Part shown: one piece after another, positions 8,997-18,530 of the stretch | Layout of the letters: the number at the start of each line of letters is the position of its first letter | Position numbering within the stretch: the first letter of the stretch is position 1 | Assembly (NCBI GenBank): GCA_025353105.1 | Contig: JANXRG010000091.1 | Coordinates: forward strand, 1-47,372 | Length of the DNA stretch: 47,372 nt | Direction of reading: 5' to 3' | From: Verrucomicrobiota bacterium | Lineage (GTDB): Bacteria > Verrucomicrobiota > Verrucomicrobiia > Chthoniobacterales > SZAS-18 | Program-made: the position numbers and the translations under genes | Notes under the pieces: model-generated | What the model was told of the DNA's origin: nothing | Database searches by the model: none | The model's input: the letters and a program-made list of their open reading frames with translations, nothing else

Positions 8997-9362
8997 TCAC
9001 GTCGTCGAACCGTTCAGAAACCGGTCCAGTTTCTCGAACAGCAGCGCATCGTTCAGCGGCTTGGTCAGATAATCGTTGCAGCCCGCCTGCAGGGCCCGTT
9101 CGGCGTCGCCGGCCATCGCGTGCGCGGAGAGGCCGATGATCGGCATGGTCAGGGCGTTCGCGCGGATCCGACGGGTGGCTTCGTAGCCGTCGATCACCGG
9201 CAGTGACATGTCCATCAGGATCAGGTCGGGCTGCTCCTGCGTGGCCAGCGCCACGCCCTGTTCGCCATCCTTCGCCACGGCGAGAGTGTAGTCATCCTCA
9301 AGGAGCTGCGTGAGAAGTTCGATGTTGAGGTCAACATCTTCGACAATCAGGATTTTTTTCAT
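8997..9362 (-). CDS. Stand-alone response regulator receiver (CheY-like)
   Basis: The protein is 121 residues and is only a receiver domain: acidic pair E8/D9, phosphoacceptor D51 (LILMDMSLP), S79, and K101 in LTKPL, all at canonical spacing. It has no output domain, so it should act as a diffusible phosphate carrier or phosphate sink. Its ATG lies 3 nt after the stop of the giant histidine kinase, so the two are almost certainly co-translated. The simplest reading is a relay step between the kinase and the receiver-cyclase gene 42 nt downstream. The sequence of the family (DYLTKPLNDALLFEKLDRFL) is close to receivers found with hybrid kinases. Confidence 0.93.
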   Translation of the reverse strand: MKKILIVEDVDLNIELLTQLLEDDYTLAVAKDGEQGVALATQEQPDLILMDMSLPVIDGYEATRRIRANALTMPIIGLSAHAMAGDAERALQAGCNDYLTKPLNDALLFEKLDRFLNGSTT

Positions 9363-9365
9363 GAG

Positions 9366-12300
9366 TCAGCGGCGGGAAATGTTTTGCCCTTCACGGGGGA
9401 TCGAGGTGGCGGACAGCGCGCCCGAAATCTCCTTGTTCAAGGCCTCGCCCGCCAGTCCCTGCTTGTGCAGGATTTTCGCGACACTTGCATTCAAGCGCGC
9501 GGTCTCGTCCGCGGAGAGGCTCTTGGCGGTCAACACCACAATCGGAATGGTCCGCAAATTCGCGTCCTGTCGCAGACGCTCAATCACCGCAAATCCGTCC
9601 AGGCCCGGCATCATAAGATCGAGGAGGATGACATCCGGTCGCTGGCGCGCGATCGCGTCGAGAGCGGCGGCGCCATCCCCGGCCGATTCGATCTCGTAGT
9701 TTTCGCCCAGTAATTGCCGAACGAGATCAATGACGTCCGGATCGTCGTCCGCCACGAGCAAGCGCTTCAGCGGTTGGCCGCCGGTGAGATGGGTCACGCG
9801 TCGGAGAGCGTCGAGCACGGCATCGGTGTCGAAGGGCTTGAGCAAATATTCGGTGGCGCCGAGCTGATAACCCAGCGGCTTGCGGTCCACGATTGTGAGC
9901 ATGATGACGGGAATGTCGTGCGTGGCGGGATCCGCTTTCAGATCGTACAGCACCTGCCAGCCGTCCTTGTTCGGCATCATGACGTCAAGCGTGATGACGT
10001 CCGGCCGCAACGCCCGCGCCTTCGCGATTCCCTCGTCGCCGCTCGCCGCGCCCACGACATGGAAACCGGCCTCGCTCAAATTCTCGCGCAGGATTTCCAA
10101 GTCATTCGGGTCGTCGTCAATGGCAAGGACGACAAGCTGGCCGGAACGCGCCGGTTGATCGGAGGACCGGGTCGCGGCTGCGGCCGCGGTCGACTCGCCG
10201 AAACGCACGGGAACTGTCAGCGTGAACGTCGAGCCAACATCGATCGTGCTACGGACTGTCAGATGACCGCCCAGCAAGTGCGCCAGGCTTCGGCTAATCG
10301 AGAGACCCAACCCTGTGCCGCCGTACTCGCGCGTTGTACTCGTGTCCGCCTGCTGAAATTCCTCGAAAATACGCTGCATGGCCTCTTCCGTCATGCCGAT
10401 GCCGGTGTCGGTCACCGCCACGGCGAGCTCAGATCCTTCCGTGTGCGCGGTCACCGTTATTTCCCCGCGATGCGTGAACTTCGCCGCGTTACTCAGCAGA
10501 TTGAGGAGCACCTGCTTGATTTTGTCCTGGTCGGAATGCATGAGCGAAAGATCGTGTCCATAATCGCGGACCAGCGCTACGCCCGGCTTGAGCAGCGGCG
10601 TCGCGGTCGTGACGCATTGATCGATCAACTGCGCCGCGTTGAAATTTGCGGCCACTACATCCATGTGTCCGGCTTCGATCTTGGCGATGTCGAGGACCGT
10701 GTTGATCAGGCTCAGCAGGTGCTCGCCACTGGTGAGGACCTTGTCGAGGTTTTCGGTTTGCTTCTCGGGCAGCGCGCCCTCGGCCTTGCGCCGGACAATG
10801 CGCGTGAAACCAATGATCGCATTGAGCGGAGTGCGCAGCTCGTGGCTCATATTTGCGAGGAAGGTGCTCTTCGCGCGGTTGGCCTGCTCGGCGGCGGCGC
10901 GGGCCTCTTGCGCCTCCTTGAAAAGCCGGGCGTTCTGAATCGCGATCACGGCCTGGTCGGCAAAGGTCTTGAGCAGCGCCAGTTCCTTTTCGGTGAATGG
11001 CTTCGGCGGCTGGCGCATCACGCAGATCGAGCCGATGCCGCTGTCCTCCCATAGCATCGGTGCATACATCAAGGAAACATCGCCGATCAGCTCTGTCACA
11101 CCCCGGAGCGTGGCTGGCAAATCAGCGGCCGCACCCGTGTCGGAAACCTGCAGGGCGCGGCGCTCGCGAATGACCCGTCCCGTCATCGTTTCGGCGAGTG
11201 GCTGGCCCGCGACCCGCGCCACGGCGGCGAGCGCCGATCCACGCCACGCCCCCACGCCCACCAGCCCATCCTGACCCACCACAAAGATGCCCATTTGCTC
11301 GGTGGCGAACAACCGCTGGCAGCTGTCCAGAATCTTCTCAAACACCGGCGCGGTGTCGGCCACCGAGCTGCTGATGACCTGCAGCACCTCCGCGGTGGCG
11401 GTCTGCTGCTCCAGCGCCTCTTTGGTCTCGTTGAACAGCCGCGCGTTCTGAATCGCGATTACCGCCTGCTCCGCGAACGTCTTCAGCAGGGCAAGCTGCT
11501 TGTCGTTGAAGGCGCCCGTGAATAGGCGTGCCACCCACAATGCCCCGATCGCGTTACCTTCAAAGATCATGGGCGCGGTGAAGATCGAGCGGAAGCCGAC
11601 GATCCCGGCCAGCTCGCGGGTTGAGTCCGGCACTTCGGCGGCGTCGACGTCAGGATATGCGACAACGCGACGCTCGAGAATGGCCTGGCCCGAGGCGGTG
11701 AGAGCGGTCAAGGGCTGCGGGAATTTCCTGGCCAGCTCTTCCCGGCCCGGGCCGGCGTACGAGCCGAGGTCCAGCAGATTGCCCTCACGGACCAGCATTA
11801 CGCCGACAATGTGACCGGCAAAGAGCCGCTGGCAGCTTTGCAGAATGACGTCGAACACCGGCTCGGTATCGGCGATGGAACTGCTGATCGCGGCCAGGAC
11901 TTCGCCCGAGGCGCGCTGCTGATCGAGCGCCTCCTTGGTCTCATTGAACAGCCGGGCGTTCTGAATGGCCACGGCGACGTTCGCGGCGATGGTGCCAAGG
12001 AGGTGCTGGTCAGCGTCGGTGAATCGTCCCTCCGCCTGGGTGCTCTGCACGCTGATGACGCCAATCGCTTCGCCTCCGACCATGACGGGCACACCGAGGT
12101 AGGACTTGGCGTAGACGCCCACGCGCTTCACGCCGATGGCGACGGTGGTTTCATCGAGGCCCACGTTGATCAGCAGCGGCTGTGCGGTCTGGAGAATCTT
12201 GCCGGTGAGGCCTTCCCCGACGGGCATGGGCGTGAGTTCGTCGCCGAAGACGTAGGGGAAAAGGATCGTCTGACTAGCCTTGTCGAGCAGCGCCACATAC

Positions 12301-15300
12301 ACGATGTCGGCGCGGAAATTGAAGCGCATCTGTTCGCCGACGACCTTGATGAGTGCGTCTAGGTCGAGTTGCGAGGACAGGGCCTGTCCGATGGTGTTGA
12401 CGGTATCGAGCTCGCCCGCGCGTTTCTCGGTTTCGGCGAGTAAGCGGCGGGTTTGTTCGAAGAGACGCGCGCTTTCCAGTGCCACGCTCATGCTTCCCGC
12501 CAGAGTCGTGAGCAGGCGCACATCCGACTCCGTGAACGCGTTCTCGCGATCCATGTTGTCCAGGCCGATCATTCCGCGCACGTCCGCGCCGACCATGATG
12601 GGAACGCGGACAAGGCTGAGGGCCGGTTCCGTGCCCGGCACGGTCTGGCTGACCACGCCGAGCGTGGCCAGGCTTTCGTCGAGCGTCTCGTTGACCAGGA
12701 GCGGCTGACGGGTGCGAACGATGTGCTGACCGAGCGGTGAGATCGGTGCGTCCGGGATCTCGAAGCGCTGACCCTTTTCGAACATGTAGTGGTACCGGCG
12801 AAGATCGGCCTCAGGATCGAGCGAAAGAATGCTGATCCCTTGCGAGTCGAACAACTCGCGCAGCTTGTCGCCCACCAACTCATAGATGGCCTGAATCTCG
12901 AGCTTGGAGGCCAGCCCCTCCTGCACGCTGTTGATGATAGCGAGCTCGGCGTTGCCCTGTTCGGTCTCGCGTAGCAGGCGCTGCGTTTCGTCGAACAGCC
13001 GCGCGTTTTGCAATGCGACCGCGAGGCTTGAGGCAATGGTGGTCAGGAGGTTCACGTCGGCCTCGGAGTAGGCGTCTTCGCGGTCGAGGTTCTGCAGTGA
13101 GATCACCCCGATCACTTCGTCGCCCGCGATCATGGGCACGCCGAGAAACGAACGCGGGATGTCGTCACCGGCGACGGAAATTGCGCCCAACTCCGACAGG
13201 CGCTCGTTCGCGTCGCGATTGAGGACGAGGGTTTCCCGTGTGAGGATGACGTGCCCAGTGGGTCCCTGATCGACCGTGCGCAGGCCCTGGATGGTAACGC
13301 GCTCACGCCGATGCAAATAGAAGGGGATGGTGAACGTCCGTGACTTCGGATCATGCAGGGCAATGAACGTGACCTGGGTGTCAAATACGTCGCGGATCTT
13401 CTCGCCGACCAGATCGAGGATGGCCTGCATGTCGAGCTTGGAAGCCAGGCCCTGCTGTACGCCGTTGATGAGCGCGAGCTCGGCGTTGCGTTGCTCGGTT
13501 TCTTTGAGGAGCCGCTGCGTCTCGTCGAAGAGTCGCGCGTTTTCCAGCGCGACGCTCATCGAGTTCACGAGCGTTTGCAGCAGGCGCAGATCCGACTCGG
13601 AGAACGCGTGCTCGCGGTCGATGTTCTGAAGGGAGACAATTCCCTTAACTTCCGCACCCACGACCATCGGGACGTCGAGGCGGGACTTTACATCCTCACC
13701 GGTCACGACGGAAATCGCCTCCCCCACCAACTCGGCCTCCCGCTGGGGGAGGTTCTCGTTGATCATGACCGGTTTGCCAGTCTCAAGGATGTATCTCCTG
13801 ACTCCGTCCGGCGGCCGGGACTCGGCGTGCAGCCGGACGCCGCGTTCAATGATGTAGCGGAAGTGGACGAGATCGTTCGCCGGGTCCCAGGTATTAATCC
13901 CCACGACCTGCGCGTCGAAGAGTTCTTGAATCTTGTCGCCCACCAGATCGTAAATCCCCTGCATGTCCATCTTCGCGACCAAGCCCTCTTGCACGCTGTT
14001 GATGATGGCGAGCTCCGCGTTTCGTTGCTCTGTTTCCTTGAGCAGTCGCTGCGTTTCGTCAAAGAGCCGCGCGTTTTCGAGCGCGACGCTCATGGAGTTG
14101 GCCAGCGTTTGCAGCAGGCGCACGTCCGAGTCGCTGAAAGCATGCTCGCGATCCAAATTCTGCAGGGAGATTACGCCCTTCGCCTCGTCGCCTACGATCA
14201 TGGGGACGAACAGATTCGACTTGGGCGCCTCGCCGGCGATCGTGATCGGGTTGCCGTAGCGGGCCGCTGCCTCGGAGAGATTCTCGTTCGTGAGAAGGAA
14301 CTGACGGGTCCGCAGCACGTGCTTGCGGAAACCGACCAATGGCATCGGCTCATCCGGGAATCGCACCCCGCGTTCAATCGCATACGGAAAGCGGACCAGA
14401 TTTTCCTTCCGATCGTAAAGCCCGATATCCACGACCTGGGCGTCGAAGATGTCGCGAATCTTGTTGCCCACCAGATCGTAGATGCCCTGCATATCCATCT
14501 TGGCCACGAGGCCTTCCTGGACGCTGTTGATGATGGCGAGCTCGGCGTTGCGCTGCTCGGTTTCCTTGAGCAGTAACTGCGTTTCATCGAAGAGCCGCGC
14601 GCTTTCGAGGGCGACGCTCATCGAATTGGCGAGGGTTTGAAGTAGGCGCACGTCTGAGTCCGTGAAGGCGTGTTCGCGATCGAGATTCTGCAGCGAGATC
14701 ACGCCCTTGGCCTCGTTGCCCACGATCATGGGGACCCACAAGGCGGATTTGGGCGTTTCGCCGGAGATGCTGAGGGGGTTGCCATAGCGCGCCGACGCTT
14801 CCGGAATACCCTCGTTGATCAGGAGGTATTGGCGCGTCTCGAGGACATGCTTCCGAAAGCCGATCAACGGCATTTGGTCGAAGGGGAACCGCACACCTCG
14901 TTCGATGACGTAGGCAAATTGGATCACGTTTTCCTTCGGATCGTGGAGCCCGATGGACACCACCTGCGCATCGAAAATTTCTTGAATCTTGTCGCCGACG
15001 AGGTCGTAGATGCCCTGCATGTCCATCTTGGCCACGAGGCCCTCCTGGACGCTGTTGATAATGGCGAGTTCGGCGTTGCGCTGCTCGGTCTCCTTGAGCA
15101 ACCGCTGGGTCTCGTCAAAGAGCCGCGCGTTCTCCAGCGCGACGCTCATCGAGTTGGCGAGCGTTTGCAGAAGCCGCACGTCGGACTCGCTGAAAGCGTG
15201 CTCGCGATCGAGATTTTGCAGAGAGATAACCCCTTTTGCTTCGTGGCCGACAATCATGGGGACGAACAGACCGGATTTGGGAATCTCGCCCGCGATGCTC

Positions 15301-18300
15301 AGCGGGTTTCCGTAACGAGCCGCCGCTTCCCGGATTTTGTCGTTGACCAGCAGGTACTGACGGGTCTCGAAGACATGCTTCCGAAAACCAATCAGGGGCA
15401 TCTGATCGAAGGGAAAGCGCACACCGCGCTCAATGATGTACCGAAAGTGCATCGCGTGATCGGCGCGATGGTAGAGACCGATGCTGACCGACTGGGCGTC
15501 AAAGATTTCCTGAATCTTGTCGCCGACTAGATCGTAGATGCCCTGCATGTCCATCTTGGCCACGAGGCCCTCCTGGACGCTGTTGATGATCGCCAGCTCG
15601 GCGTTGCGTTGCTCGGTTTCCTTGAGCAATCGTTGCGTTTCATCAAATAGCCGCGCGTTCTCCAGCGCAACGCTCATGGAATTCGCCAGCGTTTGCAGCA
15701 GCCGCACGTCTGAGTCGGTGAAGGCGTGCTCGCGATCGAGATTTTGCAGCGAGATAACGCCCTTGGCGTCATTGCCGACGATCATCGGGACAAACAGATC
15801 GGATTTCGGAATCTCGCCCGAGATGCTCATCGGGTTGCCGTACTTCTCCGCCATCGCGATCGTGTTCTCGTTGATCAGCATCGGCTGCCGGGTCTCCATC
15901 ACGTGCTTGCGGAAACCGACCAGCGGCAACGGCACGTCCGGATAGCGCACGCCCCGTTCGATCGTGTACGGAAAATGCACGAGTTGGTCCTCGTGGTTGT
16001 AGAGCCCGATATCCACGACCTGGGCATCGAAGATGTCGCGGATCTTGTCGCCCACGAGTTCGTAGATGCCGGTCATGTCCATCTTGGCGACAAGGCCTTC
16101 CTGAACGCTGTTGATGATGGCGAGCTCCGCGTTTCGCTGCTCGGTTTCCTTCAGCAGCCGCTGGGATTCGTCGAAGAGCCGCGCGTTTTCAAGGGCGACG
16201 CCCATCGATGACGCCACCGTGGAGAGCAGGCGGATCTCGGATTCGCCGTAGGCATTCTCGCGCTGGTGATTCTCCACGATGATCGAGCCGATCACGCGAT
16301 CGCTGCCGATGATCGGAACCTGCAAGGCCGATCGGCTCATGTCGGTGCCGACAATCGTGGGTATGCCCATGGCGTTCGCTTCCGCCTGGGAGTTGAAGAC
16401 GACACGCTGGCGCGTCTTCAACATGCGGCCAAACATGCTTTCCTCGGTGGCGAGCGCGGGCGCGATGGTTAGTCGCTTACCGTGTTCATATTCATAAAGG
16501 AAATGCAGGAGATTGGTCTGCCCTTCATGCCAGCGAATCCCCATATCGCCGGTCTTCAGCACCTCGCGCAGCTTGTCGCCGACTAGATCGACAATGGCCT
16601 GGAAATTCAGCTCGGCGGCGACGCCCTGCTGGATGCTGTTGATGACTGCAAGTTCCGCGGCGCGTTGCTCGGTCTCCTTCAGCAACCGCTGCGTCTCGTC
16701 GAAATGGCGCGCGCTTTCCAACGCCACGCCCATGCTGGCACCAATTGTGGTCAGCAGTCGGATTTCGGCTTCACGGAAGGCATACTCGCGCTCGTGGTTT
16801 TCGAGGATGATCAGGCCCAGCACGCGATTGCTGCCGAGGATTGGCACGGAGACCATGGAATGCGCCCAATCGGTCCCCGCCAGCGGCTTGATGCCCAGCG
16901 CCGTCTGTTCGGCCCGCGTGTTGATGACCTCCGTTGCTCGCGCGCGCAACTGCCGGAACATGGTCTCATGCGGGGGCCGCGCGGGCATGTCCAGGCGCAC
17001 GCCGTGCTCATAGCTGTAAATCTGGTGCATCAGGTTGGCATCCTCGTCCCACCAGCGAATGCTCATGTCGCCGGTGCGGAAGACCGCGCGCAATTTGTCG
17101 CCCACCAGATCCACGATGGCCTGGAAGTTCAGCTCGGCCGCCATGCCTTCCTGAATGCGGTTGATCACCGCCAGCTCCGCCGCCCGCTGCTCGGTCTCCT
17201 TCAGGAGGCGGCTTGATTCCTCAAACAGCCGTGCGTTCTCGAGCGCAACGCTCATCGAATTTGCCAGGGTCTGCAGCAGACGCAGGTCCGATTCGGAAAA
17301 CGCGTGCTCGCGGTCGATGTTCTGAAGCGAGATCACGCCCGCGACGTCGGCGCCGACCATCATCGGCACGTCGAGGCGGGATTTTACGTCTTCGCCCACG
17401 ACGATGCCGGTGGTCGGGCCGACCATTTCCTCTTCGCGACGCAGCAGGTCATCGTTGATCAGCACGGTGTTCCCGGTCTGCAGAATGTATCTCCGGATTC
17501 CGTCCGGGGGCCGGGGCTCGACGTGAAACCGCTTTCCCCGCTCGATGATGTATCGGAAGTGCGCCAAATCAGTTTGCTTGTCCCAAGTGGCTATCATCAC
17601 GATCTGCGCGTCAAAGATTCCCTGGATCTTGGCACCCACCAATTCGTAGATGCCTTGCATGTCCTTCCGGGCCGCCAAGCCGGCCTGGACGCTGTTGATG
17701 AGGGCGAGCTCGGCGGCGCGCTGTTCGGTTTCCTTCAGCAGTCGCTGTGTCTCGTCGAAGAGCCGTGCGTTCTCGAGCGCGGTGCCCAGGGACGAGGCAA
17801 TGGTCGAGAGCAGCTCGAGTTCGGTTTTGCTGTAAGCCCTCTCCCGCTCGTAATTTTCAACGCTGATTGCACCCAAAACGCGGTCGGTGCCAATGATGGG
17901 GGCATGGATCGAAGATCGGCTGGAGTCCGTGCCTGGAATCCGGATTGATTTCAGCTTCGCCTTTTCCGCGAGCGTGGGCAGAAACACGGGTTTCCGCGTG
18001 CGCAGAAGCTTTTCAACCAGCCCGGAAGCAAGGGGTCGACTAGGCGCAATCTCGAGGCGCTGGCCATGCTCGTAAAGGTAAAGGAAGTGAATCAACTTCG
18101 TCTTCTCATCGAACCATCTGATGATCAGATTCGGGGTTCTGAACATCTCACGCAGCTTGTCGCCCACGAGATCTACGATGCCTTGAAAAGTATGTTTGGC
18201 GGCCAGGGCGCGTTGGATCGAATGGAGAATGACAAGCTGAGTCCGGAGCTGCTCGCCCCCGGCATTTGGGCGCGAATCATTTCCAGACGTCACTTTCCTG

Positions 18301-18530
18301 CGCCCGCGGGACGACACTTTACCGGCCTCGGATTTTGCTGCGCGTTTGATGGCGTTGGACGAGGCGTTCCGCACTCGACCGAGCGAGTCGCGGTGGGCTT
18401 CTTTAACCGTCCGTTTCTTCGGTAAGCCGGCCGACGCGCTCGCACGCTTACGGTCGACCGCGGTCTTGGGTTTTTTCCCCGACGCGTTTTTCTTTCTCGG
18501 TCTCGCGTCGGTTGTCTTCTTGGTTGCCAT
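9366..18530 (-). CDS. Giant hybrid histidine kinase with 14 GAF domains and two receiver domains
   Basis: The protein is 3054 residues with no membrane segment. Residues 1-92 are a Lys/Arg/Ala/Ser-rich tail. Fourteen GAF units follow with a period of about 177 residues, starting near 96, 270, 450, 624, 800, 975, 1150, 1327, 1502, 1681, 1860, 2038, 2207 and 2385. Most are joined by the same linker (RLFDETQRLLKETEQRNAEL), a likely signalling helix. Units 5-9 are nearly identical to each other; 12-14 are divergent. HisKA carries H2563 (NMSHELRTPLN). The ATPase domain follows with NLLSNAAKF, DTGIGM and GGTGLGLSISR. Receiver 1 has D2849 (TLDVMMP); receiver 2 has D2971 (LLDLMMP) and ends with HKQG in place of the usual KP. 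GAF domains bind small molecules such as cyclic nucleotides, tetrapyrroles or metals, or dimerise; no Cys-based chromophore site was recognised. It heads an operon with a receiver and a receiver-cyclase. Confidence 0.93.
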   Translation of the reverse strand: MATKKTTDARPRKKNASGKKPKTAVDRKRASASAGLPKKRTVKEAHRDSLGRVRNASSNAIKRAAKSEAGKVSSRGRRKVTSGNDSRPNAGGEQLRTQLVILHSIQRALAAKHTFQGIVDLVGDKLREMFRTPNLIIRWFDEKTKLIHFLYLYEHGQRLEIAPSRPLASGLVEKLLRTRKPVFLPTLAEKAKLKSIRIPGTDSSRSSIHAPIIGTDRVLGAISVENYERERAYSKTELELLSTIASSLGTALENARLFDETQRLLKETEQRAAELALINSVQAGLAARKDMQGIYELVGAKIQGIFDAQIVMIATWDKQTDLAHFRYIIERGKRFHVEPRPPDGIRRYILQTGNTVLINDDLLRREEEMVGPTTGIVVGEDVKSRLDVPMMVGADVAGVISLQNIDREHAFSESDLRLLQTLANSMSVALENARLFEESSRLLKETEQRAAELAVINRIQEGMAAELNFQAIVDLVGDKLRAVFRTGDMSIRWWDEDANLMHQIYSYEHGVRLDMPARPPHETMFRQLRARATEVINTRAEQTALGIKPLAGTDWAHSMVSVPILGSNRVLGLIILENHEREYAFREAEIRLLTTIGASMGVALESARHFDETQRLLKETEQRAAELAVINSIQQGVAAELNFQAIVDLVGDKLREVLKTGDMGIRWHEGQTNLLHFLYEYEHGKRLTIAPALATEESMFGRMLKTRQRVVFNSQAEANAMGIPTIVGTDMSRSALQVPIIGSDRVIGSIIVENHQRENAYGESEIRLLSTVASSMGVALENARLFDESQRLLKETEQRNAELAIINSVQEGLVAKMDMTGIYELVGDKIRDIFDAQVVDIGLYNHEDQLVHFPYTIERGVRYPDVPLPLVGFRKHVMETRQPMLINENTIAMAEKYGNPMSISGEIPKSDLFVPMIVGNDAKGVISLQNLDREHAFTDSDVRLLQTLANSMSVALENARLFDETQRLLKETEQRNAELAIINSVQEGLVAKMDMQGIYDLVGDKIQEIFDAQSVSIGLYHRADHAMHFRYIIERGVRFPFDQMPLIGFRKHVFETRQYLLVNDKIREAAARYGNPLSIAGEIPKSGLFVPMIVGHEAKGVISLQNLDREHAFSESDVRLLQTLANSMSVALENARLFDETQRLLKETEQRNAELAIINSVQEGLVAKMDMQGIYDLVGDKIQEIFDAQVVSIGLHDPKENVIQFAYVIERGVRFPFDQMPLIGFRKHVLETRQYLLINEGIPEASARYGNPLSISGETPKSALWVPMIVGNEAKGVISLQNLDREHAFTDSDVRLLQTLANSMSVALESARLFDETQLLLKETEQRNAELAIINSVQEGLVAKMDMQGIYDLVGNKIRDIFDAQVVDIGLYDRKENLVRFPYAIERGVRFPDEPMPLVGFRKHVLRTRQFLLTNENLSEAAARYGNPITIAGEAPKSNLFVPMIVGDEAKGVISLQNLDREHAFSDSDVRLLQTLANSMSVALENARLFDETQRLLKETEQRNAELAIINSVQEGLVAKMDMQGIYDLVGDKIQELFDAQVVGINTWDPANDLVHFRYIIERGVRLHAESRPPDGVRRYILETGKPVMINENLPQREAELVGEAISVVTGEDVKSRLDVPMVVGAEVKGIVSLQNIDREHAFSESDLRLLQTLVNSMSVALENARLFDETQRLLKETEQRNAELALINGVQQGLASKLDMQAILDLVGEKIRDVFDTQVTFIALHDPKSRTFTIPFYLHRRERVTIQGLRTVDQGPTGHVILTRETLVLNRDANERLSELGAISVAGDDIPRSFLGVPMIAGDEVIGVISLQNLDREDAYSEADVNLLTTIASSLAVALQNARLFDETQRLLRETEQGNAELAIINSVQEGLASKLEIQAIYELVGDKLRELFDSQGISILSLDPEADLRRYHYMFEKGQRFEIPDAPISPLGQHIVRTRQPLLVNETLDESLATLGVVSQTVPGTEPALSLVRVPIMVGADVRGMIGLDNMDRENAFTESDVRLLTTLAGSMSVALESARLFEQTRRLLAETEKRAGELDTVNTIGQALSSQLDLDALIKVVGEQMRFNFRADIVYVALLDKASQTILFPYVFGDELTPMPVGEGLTGKILQTAQPLLINVGLDETTVAIGVKRVGVYAKSYLGVPVMVGGEAIGVISVQSTQAEGRFTDADQHLLGTIAANVAVAIQNARLFNETKEALDQQRASGEVLAAISSSIADTEPVFDVILQSCQRLFAGHIVGVMLVREGNLLDLGSYAGPGREELARKFPQPLTALTASGQAILERRVVAYPDVDAAEVPDSTRELAGIVGFRSIFTAPMIFEGNAIGALWVARLFTGAFNDKQLALLKTFAEQAVIAIQNARLFNETKEALEQQTATAEVLQVISSSVADTAPVFEKILDSCQRLFATEQMGIFVVGQDGLVGVGAWRGSALAAVARVAGQPLAETMTGRVIRERRALQVSDTGAAADLPATLRGVTELIGDVSLMYAPMLWEDSGIGSICVMRQPPKPFTEKELALLKTFADQAVIAIQNARLFKEAQEARAAAEQANRAKSTFLANMSHELRTPLNAIIGFTRIVRRKAEGALPEKQTENLDKVLTSGEHLLSLINTVLDIAKIEAGHMDVVAANFNAAQLIDQCVTTATPLLKPGVALVRDYGHDLSLMHSDQDKIKQVLLNLLSNAAKFTHRGEITVTAHTEGSELAVAVTDTGIGMTEEAMQRIFEEFQQADTSTTREYGGTGLGLSISRSLAHLLGGHLTVRSTIDVGSTFTLTVPVRFGESTAAAAATRSSDQPARSGQLVVLAIDDDPNDLEILRENLSEAGFHVVGAASGDEGIAKARALRPDVITLDVMMPNKDGWQVLYDLKADPATHDIPVIMLTIVDRKPLGYQLGATEYLLKPFDTDAVLDALRRVTHLTGGQPLKRLLVADDDPDVIDLVRQLLGENYEIESAGDGAAALDAIARQRPDVILLDLMMPGLDGFAVIERLRQDANLRTIPIVVLTAKSLSADETARLNASVAKILHKQGLAGEALNKEISGALSATSIPREGQNISRR
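11330..18250 (-). repeat. Tandem in-frame GAF-coding repeats (period about 530 bp)
   Basis: Fourteen GAF-coding units are arranged head to tail. The stretch encoding the linker plus 'AIINSVQEGLVAKMDMQGIYDLVGDKI'-type helices recurs near 14020, 14547, 15078, 15603 and 16128 with only scattered, mostly synonymous differences. Variable parts lie in the ligand-facing strands (IGLYHRADHAM, IGLHDPKENV, INTWDPANDL and so on). This is a duplicated domain array inside a gene, not a mobile element. Confidence 0.85.

Noticed and set aside
9714-11054. 446-codon plus-strand frame opposite the giant kinase
   Set aside because: It lies antisense to the kinase, ATPase and receiver motifs and has no recognisable domain; such shadows are common in GC-rich DNA.
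13353-14576. 407-codon plus-strand frame opposite the GAF array
   Set aside because: Its own repeated peptides mirror the duplicated GAF DNA, so it is a shadow.
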